Assembly (NCBI GenBank): GCA_016283745.1
Contig: JAEENM010000014.1
Span: 1 to 46,414 of the forward strand
Reading direction: 5' to 3'
Length of the DNA: 46,414 nucleotides
Origin: Bacteroidales bacterium
GTDB taxonomy: Bacteria; Bacteroidota; Bacteroidia; Bacteroidales; P3
Part shown: one piece after another, positions 9,420 to 16,867 of the stretch
Layout of the letters: each line of letters begins with the position of its first letter
Numbering within the stretch: position 1 is the stretch's first letter
Notes under the pieces: model-generated
The model's input: only the letters and a program-made list of their open reading frames with translations
Databases searched by the model: none
What the model was told of the DNA's origin: nothing
Made by a program: the position numbers and the translations under genes

Positions 9420-9460
9420 CTGAGACCTGTTTTTTCTCAACTGAGACCGATTTTTCTTTT
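9420..9460 (+). repeat. Two 21-bp-spaced direct repeats before the integrase remnant
   Basis: CTGAGACC occurs at 9420-9427 and 9441-9448, each followed by a similar TTTTTCT-rich tail. The position 36-75 nt upstream of the integrase start would suit arm-type or excisionase sites, but that is inference. Confidence 0.4.
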
Positions 9461-9495
9461 CATATCTTATTGTTTAATACTAAAATAGAAAGAAA

Positions 9496-9744
9496 ATGAC
9501 ACTAAACTTCGTTTGCAGGGGTTCAAAGGTCAGCAAGAAGGACGGACTGACACCACTTGAACTCTATGTTATCATCGACGGAAAGAGAAGGTACATCTCT
9601 CTGAACCATAGAATCGACCCAAAGTCTCTTATCTTGTTTCGAAATGGAATTTTTTGTTTTCGAACAAACTCTTCTGTCATAAATATCTTTAAATTAACCT
9701 CTTGCACACAATGCCGGGTGATTTTTCACGTTATTACTATATAA
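9496..9744 (+). pseudogene. Tyrosine recombinase (integrase) N-terminal remnant
   Basis: The first 45 or so codons read as the arm-type DNA-binding domain that opens many Bacteroidota tyrosine integrases (MTLNFVCRGSKVSKKDGL, then TPLELYVIIDGKRRYISLN). After about residue 48 the similarity stops. The frame then runs through unrelated AT-rich codons to a stop at 82 aa, with no core-binding domain and no catalytic Arg/His/Tyr. A full enzyme would be about 400 aa. The likely history is deletion of an integrated element beside ssrA that left the 5' end of its integrase. Confidence 0.7.
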
Positions 9745-9749
9745 TAACA

Positions 9750-9948
9750 ATGTAACAGAAATCTGGAAAAAAGAACAGAACAACAATGGGCGGCACTCTA
9801 TGATGCTGCCGTGACATCCATCATCGGTGGCAGATGTGCCAATAGTTATTATGGAGATTATTCGATTAACTCCATCGTAAGTGAGGCAATCAGAGGAGCC
9901 GACCTCCTTATAAAGGAACTGAAGGAAAGAGAGGTGTCCGAGAATTGA
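9750..9948 (+). pseudogene. 3' remnant of an unrecognised ORF
   Basis: An open frame ending at TGA 9946-9948 reads cleanly as a soluble peptide (QQWAALYDAAVTSIIGG, later SIVSEAIRGADLLIKELKER) but has no start codon between the preceding in-frame stop and the coding part. It looks like the C-terminal end of a small protein from the lost mobile element. I do not recognise the family. Coordinates of the 5' edge are approximate. Confidence 0.4.
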
Positions 9949-10155
9949 GGTGTCCATCTGAAAACATTTTGGACAACCCGTCCCATCCGTTTGGCAACAG
10001 AGACAACCTGAAAACTACGAGATGTTTCGAAAAAGAGACATTCGGAGACCAAGACGGTCAAAGAAACAGAAGAACCCGAAAAGGGAATGGTGTCAAATGG
10101 GAAGGATAAACTAAAATGAACCCAAGTAATTGTTGAACCCAGAAACAACCAGAAT

Positions 10156-10227
10156 ATGAATGCAGTGATATATGCAAGAGTAAGTAGTACGGGAGACCTA
10201 TCATCTCCTACCATGGTAGGAGTTGAT
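10156..10227 (+). pseudogene. Serine recombinase (resolvase/invertase) N-terminal remnant
   Basis: ATG 10156 opens a peptide beginning MNAVIYARVSSTGD, the unmistakable start of a serine resolvase, including the catalytic serine region YARVS. After 14 residues the match stops. The reading frame enters an 18-bp perfect palindrome at 10205-10222 and terminates at residue 23. A complete enzyme would need about 180-500 residues. With the tyrosine integrase fragment 660 nt upstream, two different recombinases have been cut down to their 5' ends. Confidence 0.7.
10205..10222. repeat. 18-bp perfect palindrome CTCCTACCATGGTAGGAG
   Basis: Each half is the exact reverse complement of the other with no spacer. 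It sits at the point where similarity to serine recombinases is lost, and is followed by degenerate direct repeats of AGGAGTTGAT / AAGGATATGAT (10219-10255). Confidence 0.8.
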
Positions 10228-10326
10228 TAGGAGTTGATAAGGATATGATAAGGCGATGGTAAGAAGATGTGTGAGGCTAAATATTTTGTGTTTCAGTATG
10301 TTGAAGGATTCTTGATGTACTTTCGT

Positions 10327-10418
10327 AAACAATTTTGTTGAACAAAAATGTTAAACAATTTTGTCGAATTAAAAAAAATATGTATTTTTGCAGCAGAAAT
10401 TATTCGACAAAAATGTTT
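10327..10418. promoter_or_regulatory. tetR-operon promoter with repeated operator half-sites
   Basis: TTTG (10360-10363), 19 nt, TATTTTTG (10383-10390) form a consensus promoter. AAACAATTTTGTCGAA (10353-10368) overlaps the -33 element and its inverted copy TTCGACAAAAATGTTT (10403-10418, one mismatch) lies at or just after the start of transcription. A further imperfect palindrome of the same half-site spans 10328-10352. This is the layout expected for an autoregulated TetR operon. Confidence 0.7.
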
Positions 10419-10441
10419 AAAAACTGATATAAGTTATTGAT

Positions 10442-11059
10442 ATGAAAGATAATAAAAAACAGAAGAGGATTTTGGAGGTGGCCGAAGAAGAGTTCTTGAT
10501 GAAAGGTTTTGCCGGAGCCAGGACTGTTGAGATTGCGGAAAGGGCAGGTGTGAGTCATTCCATGTTGCACTACTATTACAAAACGAAGGAACAACTTTTC
10601 GGGCATGTGATGGTCGAGAAGTTGCAGCGGTTGAAGGAGTCGGTAGCAACGGTCTTTATGATTGAGGATATGCCTGTGGTGGAGAAGGTTGTGGAGTTGG
10701 TTGTGCGCCATTTCGAGTTCCTTAGTGAAAATCCGGACTTGCCGAGGTTCATCATCAATGAAATGATAGTGCGTCCGGAATATGCAGAGATGATGAAACG
10801 GGAGGCGCTTCCGTTACTGAAGGATGCAGTGGCTCGGTTGCAGCGCGAACTGGACGCTGCGGCGAAAGAAGGGGAGGTGCGGACGATGGAAGCCGCCACG
10901 CTGCTGATGGACATTGTCTCGGTGAACCTTTTTTCGTTTATCGTTGCGCCGATATTATCCTCGGTCAAACCGGACATGGACTTCCAAGCCTACTACCATG
11001 CTCGTTGCCAGGAGAATGTGCAGCTGATTTTGAACAGAATTAATCCGGATATAAAATAA
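10442..11059 (+). CDS. TetR/AcrR-family transcriptional regulator
   Basis: The 205-aa protein has an N-terminal helix-turn-helix domain (about residues 8-55) with the family pattern TVEIAERAGVSHSMLHYYY followed by KTKEQLF. The rest is the helical ligand and dimer domain, which has no predictable ligand. It is the first gene of a seven-gene export operon, 5 nt before the TolC gene, and its promoter is flanked by inverted copies of a 16-bp site. It most likely represses the operon and is released by a substrate of the pump. E. coli cecR (ybiH), also TetR-type, heads the similar ybhGFSR operon. Confidence 0.88.
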   Translation: MKDNKKQKRILEVAEEEFLMKGFAGARTVEIAERAGVSHSMLHYYYKTKEQLFGHVMVEKLQRLKESVATVFMIEDMPVVEKVVELVVRHFEFLSENPDLPRFIINEMIVRPEYAEMMKREALPLLKDAVARLQRELDAAAKEGEVRTMEAATLLMDIVSVNLFSFIVAPILSSVKPDMDFQAYYHARCQENVQLILNRINPDIK

Positions 11060-11064
11060 AGAAT

Positions 11065-12327
11065 ATGAAACGAGTTATACTTTTGGGGTGGTTGGCGATG
11101 GTGCCGGCGGTAGTGGGGGCTCAAGGCGTGACGCTCGACAGTTGCCGCAGCTGGGCACGGAGCCATTACCCGCTTGTGGAGCAGTATGGGTTGGTGGCAC
11201 AGAGTGCGGAATACAGTGTGGTGAATGCTTCGCGTGCATGGCTGCCGCAGGTGCGCCTGTCGGCACAGGCCACCTGGCAGACCGATGCAGCACGGTTCCC
11301 CGATGCGATGAACACCATGCTTGCCACACTTGGCACCGACCTGGAGGGCATAAGACAGGACCAGTACAAGTTGGCTCTCGATGTGCAGCAGAACCTTTGG
11401 GATGGAGGACGTAGCAAGGCGGAGAAACGTATTGCCAAAGCTCAGGCAGAGGCGGACCGGTTGGCCACCGACGTTGATTTCCATGCACTGGAAGGGCGTG
11501 TAGACAATCTTTTCTTCGGTATCCTGCTTTTGGAGGAACAGCGATTGCAGACCGAGAACCGCATGGCTCTGCTGGAGGAAAACTTGCGGCGCTGCCGTGT
11601 GATGGCCGAGAACGACCTGCTGATGCAGAGCGACGTGGACGCCGTTGAGGTGGAACTGCTCACGGCCGGACAGCAACTGGAGCAGGTTCGATACTCGTGT
11701 GCCGCCTATCGCGAAATGCTGTCGTTGCTGACAGGCAGGCCGATGGGGGAGGCGGAACTGGCGATGCCGGAGGAGTTGGGTGGAGACTTGCTGGTTGCCG
11801 AGCGTCCGGAGATGCGTTTGCTCGATGCCAGAATCGGTCAGGGCCAGGCGCAGGAAGACCTTCTGCGCTCTGCGTCGATGCCGCAGTTGTCGCTTTTCGC
11901 CCAAGGGTGGTATGGCTATCCGGGATTGAACATGTTCGAGAACATGCTGAATGGCGATTGGAGTCTCAACGCCGTGGTAGGCATCCGGTTGGCATGGAAT
12001 ATCAGTGCATTCTATACACAGCACAACGACCTTGACAGGCTGCGCAACACTCAGCGGCAGTTGCAAGTGCAGCGCGACGTGGTGGCCTTCAACGAGGGTT
12101 TGCGACGTTCGGAGCAGAGCAGCGAGATGGCACGTCTTCGGAAGGCTTTGCGCGACGACGACCGTATCGTGGCCCTGCGTCGCTCGGTTCGCGAGGCCGC
12201 CGAAAGCAAGCATCGCAATGGTGTCATCGGCACCACGGAACTGCTCCGCGCCATCACCGAGGAGAGCGCGGCTCAGTCGGCCAGGCTGCTACACCGTATT
12301 GAATTATTGAAGAAACAATATGAATAA
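11065..12327 (+). CDS. TolC-family outer membrane efflux protein
   Basis: The 420-aa precursor begins with a signal peptide (MKRVILLGWLAMVPAVVGAQ). It then shows the duplicated long-helix architecture of TolC: VTLDSCRSWARSHYPLVEQY opens the mature part, and two coiled-coil halves with LDVQQNLWDGGRSKAEKRIA and LAWNISAFY mark the strand and helix junctions. It should trimerise in the outer membrane as the exit duct for the inner-membrane ABC pump encoded downstream. Its 3' end overlaps the adaptor gene by 8 nt. Pairing of a TolC gene with HlyD and ABC-2 genes in one operon supports a complete tripartite exporter. Confidence 0.88.
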   Translation: MKRVILLGWLAMVPAVVGAQGVTLDSCRSWARSHYPLVEQYGLVAQSAEYSVVNASRAWLPQVRLSAQATWQTDAARFPDAMNTMLATLGTDLEGIRQDQYKLALDVQQNLWDGGRSKAEKRIAKAQAEADRLATDVDFHALEGRVDNLFFGILLLEEQRLQTENRMALLEENLRRCRVMAENDLLMQSDVDAVEVELLTAGQQLEQVRYSCAAYREMLSLLTGRPMGEAELAMPEELGGDLLVAERPEMRLLDARIGQGQAQEDLLRSASMPQLSLFAQGWYGYPGLNMFENMLNGDWSLNAVVGIRLAWNISAFYTQHNDLDRLRNTQRQLQVQRDVVAFNEGLRRSEQSSEMARLRKALRDDDRIVALRRSVREAAESKHRNGVIGTTELLRAITEESAAQSARLLHRIELLKKQYE

Positions 12328-13240
12328 AGGGTTTAAAATAGAAAAAATGACAAATATGAATAAGGGAATCTTTCTTTCGGCTGTGTTTTTGCTCGTTGCC
12401 TGTGGAGGCAAGCAAGACTTCGATGCGACGGGCACATTTGAGGCTACGGAGGTGACACTTTCTGCTGAGACAACGGGGCGCCTGCTCACCCTCGCCTCCG
12501 AGGAGGGTATGTTGGTGCACGAGGGGGAGGTGTTGGCGGTGGTGGACACTGCCGCGCTGCACCTGCAGCTACAGCAGTTGCGCACCCAGCAATCGGCATT
12601 GCTCAAGAGCCGTCCCGACATCGGGAAGCAGGTGGCGTCGCTTCGCAGCCAGATTGTCAAGCAGGAGCGCGAGGTGGCGCGTGTGGAAAATCTGGTGAAA
12701 GACAATGCAGCCACGCGGAAACAACTCGACGACGCGCAGACCCAGTTGGGTGTGCTGCGCAACCAACTCGATGCCACCCTGTCGCAGTTGGGTAGCAGTA
12801 GCGAGGCTATAGAACAGAATGCCGCTGCCATGGAATGGCAAATCAAGCAGGTGGCGCTGCAGTTGGAACGTAGCACCCTTAAGGCTCCTATGGACGGTAT
12901 GGTGCTGGCTACCTGGTTGCATCCCGGCGAGATGGCTGTTGCCGGACGGCCCTTGTTGAAGGTGGCCGACCTCGACCACATTTATCTCCGTGCTTATTTC
13001 ACCAGCGACCAATTGTCGAAGGTGAATCTGGGACAAAAGGTGACGGTGACAGCCGACTTCGGGGGAGACGAACGTTATGACTATGAGGGTACCGTGACGT
13101 GGATTGCCTCCGAGAGTGAGTTCACCCCCAAGAATATTCAGACCCGCAGCAGCCGTGCCAACCTGGTTTATGCAGCCAAAATTGCAGTGGTGAACGACGG
13201 ACGCCTGAAGGTGGGAGTCTACGGCGAAGTGAAGTTGTAG
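12320..13240 (+). CDS. HlyD-family periplasmic adaptor (membrane fusion) lipoprotein
   Basis: This is a 306-aa adaptor. The first ATG (12320) overlaps the TolC gene by 8 nt. ATGs at 12347 and 12356 would give a more standard lipoprotein leader, since MNKGIFLSAVFLLVAC has a lipobox ending at Cys28 of the long form. After this come a split biotinyl-lipoyl domain (LSAETTGRLLTLASEEGMLV and later LKAPMDGMVLATWLHPGEMA), a long coiled coil in between, and a beta-barrel segment. It bridges the ABC permeases and the TolC channel. YbhG of E. coli is the nearest functional analogue by operon layout. The real start is uncertain. Confidence 0.85.
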   Translation: MNKGFKIEKMTNMNKGIFLSAVFLLVACGGKQDFDATGTFEATEVTLSAETTGRLLTLASEEGMLVHEGEVLAVVDTAALHLQLQQLRTQQSALLKSRPDIGKQVASLRSQIVKQEREVARVENLVKDNAATRKQLDDAQTQLGVLRNQLDATLSQLGSSSEAIEQNAAAMEWQIKQVALQLERSTLKAPMDGMVLATWLHPGEMAVAGRPLLKVADLDHIYLRAYFTSDQLSKVNLGQKVTVTADFGGDERYDYEGTVTWIASESEFTPKNIQTRSSRANLVYAAKIAVVNDGRLKVGVYGEVKL

Positions 13241-13268
13241 TTTGTTTATGTGTCAAGGAAAGCAGAGT

Positions 13269-13964
13269 ATGGCTGACGCAATTACGGTTAATCATATCAG
13301 CAAGCGGTACGGCACCGTGGAGGCACTGTGTGATGTTTCCTTTGATGTTCGCGAGGGCGAGATCTTTGGTCTTATCGGTCCAGACGGGGCTGGGAAGACG
13401 ACTCTCTTCCGCATCCTGACCACGTTGCTGTTACCTGACAATGGGAGCGCGTCGGTCGACAGTCTCGATGTGGTGGGCGACTACCGACTGCTGCGCACGC
13501 GCATAGGCTATATGCCTGGTCGCTTCTCGCTCTATCCCGACCTGAGTGTGGGGGAGAATATCAATTTCTTCGCCAACATCTTCGGTGTGACTCTGGAGCA
13601 GAACTTCGACCTGGTGGCTCCCATCTACAGGCAGATAGAGCCATTCCGCAAGCGTCGCGCCGGAGCCCTGTCGGGCGGCATGAAACAGAAGCTGGCTCTT
13701 TGCTGTGCATTGATTCACAAGCCGCATGTACTCTTCCTCGACGAGCCGACGACGGGCGTCGATGTGGTGAGCCGAGCCGAGCTGTGGGAGATGCTTGCCG
13801 ACCTCAAAGAACAGGAAATAAGCATCCTGGCGAGCACTGCCTATATGGACGAGGGGCTGCGTTGCAACCGGGTGGCTCTGATGAGCGAAGGCCGAGTGCT
13901 GGAGGTCTGTTCGCCGCCGGACAACCTGGAGGAATACTTTATAGAAAAGTTAGGAAATGGATAA
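13269..13964 (+). CDS. ABC transporter ATP-binding protein, YbhF N-half type
   Basis: The protein has 231 aa from ATG 13269, which is preceded by AAGGAAAG; an upstream ATG at 13242 is possible but adds residues foreign to the fold. Walker A is GPDGAGKT (37-44), the signature is LSGGMKQKLAL, and Walker B is VLFLDEPTTGVD. The Q-loop glutamine is replaced (YMPGRFSLY) and the H-loop histidine is missing (STAYMDEG), so its own nucleotide site is probably weak or dead. It matches the N-terminal half of the fused YbhF-type ATPases and should pair with the next gene product. It overlaps that gene by 8 nt. Confidence 0.88.
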   Translation: MADAITVNHISKRYGTVEALCDVSFDVREGEIFGLIGPDGAGKTTLFRILTTLLLPDNGSASVDSLDVVGDYRLLRTRIGYMPGRFSLYPDLSVGENINFFANIFGVTLEQNFDLVAPIYRQIEPFRKRRAGALSGGMKQKLALCCALIHKPHVLFLDEPTTGVDVVSRAELWEMLADLKEQEISILASTAYMDEGLRCNRVALMSEGRVLEVCSPPDNLEEYFIEKLGNG

Positions 13965-14676
13965 TATCATCGAAGTCAGAGGATTGACGAAGAAATTTGG
14001 GAATTTCACCGCTGTGGATGGAATCAGTTTCAGTGTGGAGAGAGGCGAGATTTTCGGTTTCCTTGGTGCCAATGGCGCCGGCAAAACCACAGCCATGCGG
14101 ATGCTCTGTGGACTTTCGTTCCCCACGGCGGGCAGCGGCAAGGTGGCAGGATACGACGTGATGACCGAAGGCGAACAGATAAAAAGCCATATAGGCTATA
14201 TGAGTCAGCGGTTTTCGCTATACGAGGATCTGACCGTGAACGAGAACATGGAACTTTTCGGAGGTATCTATGGAATGAAACGGGGAGACATTGCCGATCG
14301 CTCGTGCCAGTTGTTGCATGAAATCAGTTTTAGCGACCATGCCGATGACCTGGTCGGCTCGCTGCCCCTCGGATGGCGACAGAAGTTGGCTTTCATGGTG
14401 GCCACCATGCATCGGCCCGAAATAGTGTTCCTCGATGAGCCGACGGGAGGTGTGGACCCCATCACACGGCGCCAGTTTTGGGACCTCATTCGTGCAGCAG
14501 CTGCACGAGGCACCACGATTTTCGTCACTACCCATTATATGGACGAGGCCGAATACTGCTCGCGTATCAGCATCATGGTCGACGGGCGCATCAAAGCTCT
14601 CGACACGCCCCAAGCCCTCATGCTGCAGATGGATGCCAAGAATATGAACGAAGTATTTGTGAAACTATGCAGATAA
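13957..14676 (+). CDS. ABC transporter ATP-binding protein, YbhF C-half type
   Basis: This 239-aa ATPase has canonical Walker A (GANGAGKTT), Q-loop (YMSQRFSLY), Walker B (VFLDEPTGGVD) and H-loop (VTTHYMDEA). Its signature motif is altered to LPLGWRQKLAF in place of LSGGQ. With the previous protein it would make one complete composite ATP site (Walker A, Q and H from this subunit, LSGG from the other) and one degenerate site. It overlaps the upstream gene by 8 nt and the permease by 10 nt if that starts at 14667, so all are translated together. Confidence 0.9.
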   Translation: MDNIIEVRGLTKKFGNFTAVDGISFSVERGEIFGFLGANGAGKTTAMRMLCGLSFPTAGSGKVAGYDVMTEGEQIKSHIGYMSQRFSLYEDLTVNENMELFGGIYGMKRGDIADRSCQLLHEISFSDHADDLVGSLPLGWRQKLAFMVATMHRPEIVFLDEPTGGVDPITRRQFWDLIRAAAARGTTIFVTTHYMDEAEYCSRISIMVDGRIKALDTPQALMLQMDAKNMNEVFVKLCR

Positions 14677-15734
14677 AAATGTCGTCATTTATTAGGAAGG
14701 AGATGTTGCACATCCTGCGCGACCGACGCACACTTCTCGTGGTGTTGGTCATCCCGCTCATGCTCATCATGTTGTTTGGTTTCACCGTCTCCACTGACGT
14801 GAACAACATCCATGTGATGGTCTGTGCGCCGCATCGCAGTTATGCTGTCGCCCAGGCTGTCAACCGCATGACGGCAAGCCGCTATTTCGAATTCAAAGGC
14901 TTTGTCGATGCCGGCGACATTGACCAATCGCTGCGTACGGGTAAGGCTGCCGCAGTGGTCGTGTTCGCCGACGATTATGATGTCTCGGGCAAGTACCAGT
15001 TGTTGCTCGACGGCGCCGATGTGAACACTGCGCGCACCTCTCAGGCCTATCTCCAGAGTGTGCTGAGTACGGGTAACGTGGCAGTCAAGCAATCGGGCAT
15101 ACAGACCCACATGCTATTCAATCCGCAGATGAAGAGTTCGTTCAACTTCGTTCCCGGCATCATGGGAATGATATTCCTTCTCATTTGTGCCATGATGACT
15201 TCCATCAGCATTGTCAAGGAAAAGGAGACGGGAACGATGGAGGTGTTGTTGGTGTCGCCGGTGAAGCCTATCTATATCATCGTATCGAAGATGATACCCT
15301 ACCTGCTGTTGAGTTTCATTGATCTGGTGATTATTTTGGTGCTTGCCTACTTCGTGCTCGATGTTCCGTTGGCCGGAGGTGTGGGCAATGTGGTGTTGGT
15401 GTCGGTGCTATATCTGGTGCTGGCATTGGCGTTGGGAATGATGGTATCGAACGTGGTGGAGAGCCAGGTGGCGGCCTTGCTCATCAGCGCTATGGTGATG
15501 ATTATGCCTGTGATCTTCTTTTCGGGGTTGTTGTTTCCGACGGAGAATATTCCGTGGGCATTGCGATGGATAAGCTATGTGGTGCCTCCGAGATGGTACA
15601 TCGATGCTATGCGCAAACTGATGATTGAAGGAGTGGACCTGAAGGGAGTGCTGCTGGAGGTGGGCGTGCTGTTGGCGGAGACCGTGGTGCTAATGACAGC
15701 AGCGGTGAAGAAATTTAACGACCGATTGGAATAA
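14667..15734 (+). CDS. ABC-2-type permease (YbhS/YbhR-like), first subunit
   Basis: The protein has 355 aa if started at ATG 14667; ATG 14679 is an alternative that avoids the overlap with the ATPase gene. One membrane helix near the N-terminus (about 20-40) is followed by a large periplasmic domain of about 150 residues and then five hydrophobic helices. KEKETGTMEVLLVSPVKP marks the cytoplasmic coupling region that is conserved in ABC-2 permeases. It should form the membrane pore with the next gene product. The family exports drugs, lipids or polymers; the substrate here is unknown. Confidence 0.88.
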   Translation: MQIKMSSFIRKEMLHILRDRRTLLVVLVIPLMLIMLFGFTVSTDVNNIHVMVCAPHRSYAVAQAVNRMTASRYFEFKGFVDAGDIDQSLRTGKAAAVVVFADDYDVSGKYQLLLDGADVNTARTSQAYLQSVLSTGNVAVKQSGIQTHMLFNPQMKSSFNFVPGIMGMIFLLICAMMTSISIVKEKETGTMEVLLVSPVKPIYIIVSKMIPYLLLSFIDLVIILVLAYFVLDVPLAGGVGNVVLVSVLYLVLALALGMMVSNVVESQVAALLISAMVMIMPVIFFSGLLFPTENIPWALRWISYVVPPRWYIDAMRKLMIEGVDLKGVLLEVGVLLAETVVLMTAAVKKFNDRLE

Positions 15735-15745
15735 AGAATAATGAT

Positions 15746-16828
15746 ATGTCTGCATTGGGTTTTTTGATCAAGAAGGAATTTATCCAGTTTCGTCGAAACA
15801 GGTTTGTGTCGCGTCTGGTCTTTCTGTTGCCCATCATCGTGATGCTGATTGTGCCGCTGGTGGCCAACATGGATGTGAAGGGTGTGAATGTGGCGGTGGT
15901 GGACATGGACAGGTCGGGGCTGAGCGGAAGGATGGTCTCGCATCTGGAGGCCTCAAAGCAGTTGCGGGTCCGACTTGTGGTGACTGACTATAGGCAAGCC
16001 TACGACTTGTTGGAAGCAGGTAAGGTGGATGTTATCGTTACGATTCCAGAGGGTTGCGAGCAGACGCAGATGCTCGGACGCATGCCGGATATCAAGATTG
16101 ACGCCAATGCGGTTAATGCCACTAAGAGCGGCCTTGGGTCGCAGTATGTCATTGCCTCCCTCACGCCACTTCTAACAGATGGGTCTGCGGTGTTGTCACC
16201 AAGCGTCAGGTACTTCTACAATGAGACGTTGGACTATCGTTTCTATATGATTCCGGCGTTCATCATCATCATTGTCATGCTGATATGCTGTTTTATCCCC
16301 GCATTGAACCTTGTTTTGGAAAAGGAGAAGGGTACGATAGAGCAGATTAATGTGACACCCGTTTCTCGAATGGAGTTCACGCTGAGCAAACTGATTCCTT
16401 ATTGGATTATCGGGATGGTGGCTCTGACCGAGGCCATTCTCACAGCGGGATTGGTCTATGGCCTATGGCCTGAGGGCAGTCTGGCGAGCATCTATTTGGC
16501 GGCTCTGGTTTTTGCGCTGGCCATGTCTGGATTTGCCATCACTGTGGCGAATATCTCTGACACGATGCAACAGTGCATCTTTGTAATGTTCTTCTTCGTG
16601 ATGCTGTTCATGCTGATGAGCGGATTGTTGACGCCGCTGGACTCGATGCCGCAATGGGCACAATGGTTGACTGTGGCTTTCCCGCCTCGCTGGTTTGTGG
16701 GTATCATGCGTGCTGTATACCTCAAAGGTACCACCCTTGCCGAGTTGGCCCCCGACTTCCTGGCTCTTGCTGTTGTGGCCACCTTCTTTTGCATTGTGGC
16801 TATAGTGACCTACCGTAAACAAAAATAA
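15746..16828 (+). CDS. ABC-2-type permease (YbhS/YbhR-like), second subunit
   Basis: This 360-aa protein has the same layout as its neighbour: an N-terminal helix after KKEFIQFRRNRFVSRLVF, a long periplasmic domain, then five helices. LEKEKGTIEQINVTPVSR is the matching coupling segment. The two permeases look like products of an old duplication and should form a heterodimer. It starts 11 nt after the first permease and is the last gene of the operon. A separate promoter begins the next gene 12 nt downstream, and I see no strong terminator between them. Confidence 0.88.
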   Translation: MSALGFLIKKEFIQFRRNRFVSRLVFLLPIIVMLIVPLVANMDVKGVNVAVVDMDRSGLSGRMVSHLEASKQLRVRLVVTDYRQAYDLLEAGKVDVIVTIPEGCEQTQMLGRMPDIKIDANAVNATKSGLGSQYVIASLTPLLTDGSAVLSPSVRYFYNETLDYRFYMIPAFIIIIVMLICCFIPALNLVLEKEKGTIEQINVTPVSRMEFTLSKLIPYWIIGMVALTEAILTAGLVYGLWPEGSLASIYLAALVFALAMSGFAITVANISDTMQQCIFVMFFFVMLFMLMSGLLTPLDSMPQWAQWLTVAFPPRWFVGIMRAVYLKGTTLAELAPDFLALAVVATFFCIVAIVTYRKQK

Positions 16829-16839
16829 AAAATCGTCCA

Positions 16840-16862
16840 TTGTGAAATAATGTGTATCTTTG
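16840..16862 (+). promoter_or_regulatory. Promoter of the WYL gene, almost abutting its start codon
   Basis: TTG (16840-16842), 12 nt, TATCTTTG (16855-16862). The start codon at 16868 follows only 5 nt later, so the message would be leaderless or nearly so. Confidence 0.6.
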
Positions 16863-16867
16863 CACCC

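Noticed and set aside
9496-9744. A complete small integrase gene
   Set aside because: Only the N-terminal DNA-binding part is present; the catalytic domain is missing.
10400-10711. Minus-strand frame overlapping the tetR gene
   Set aside because: It overlaps the clear TetR helix-turn-helix coding region and has no domain.
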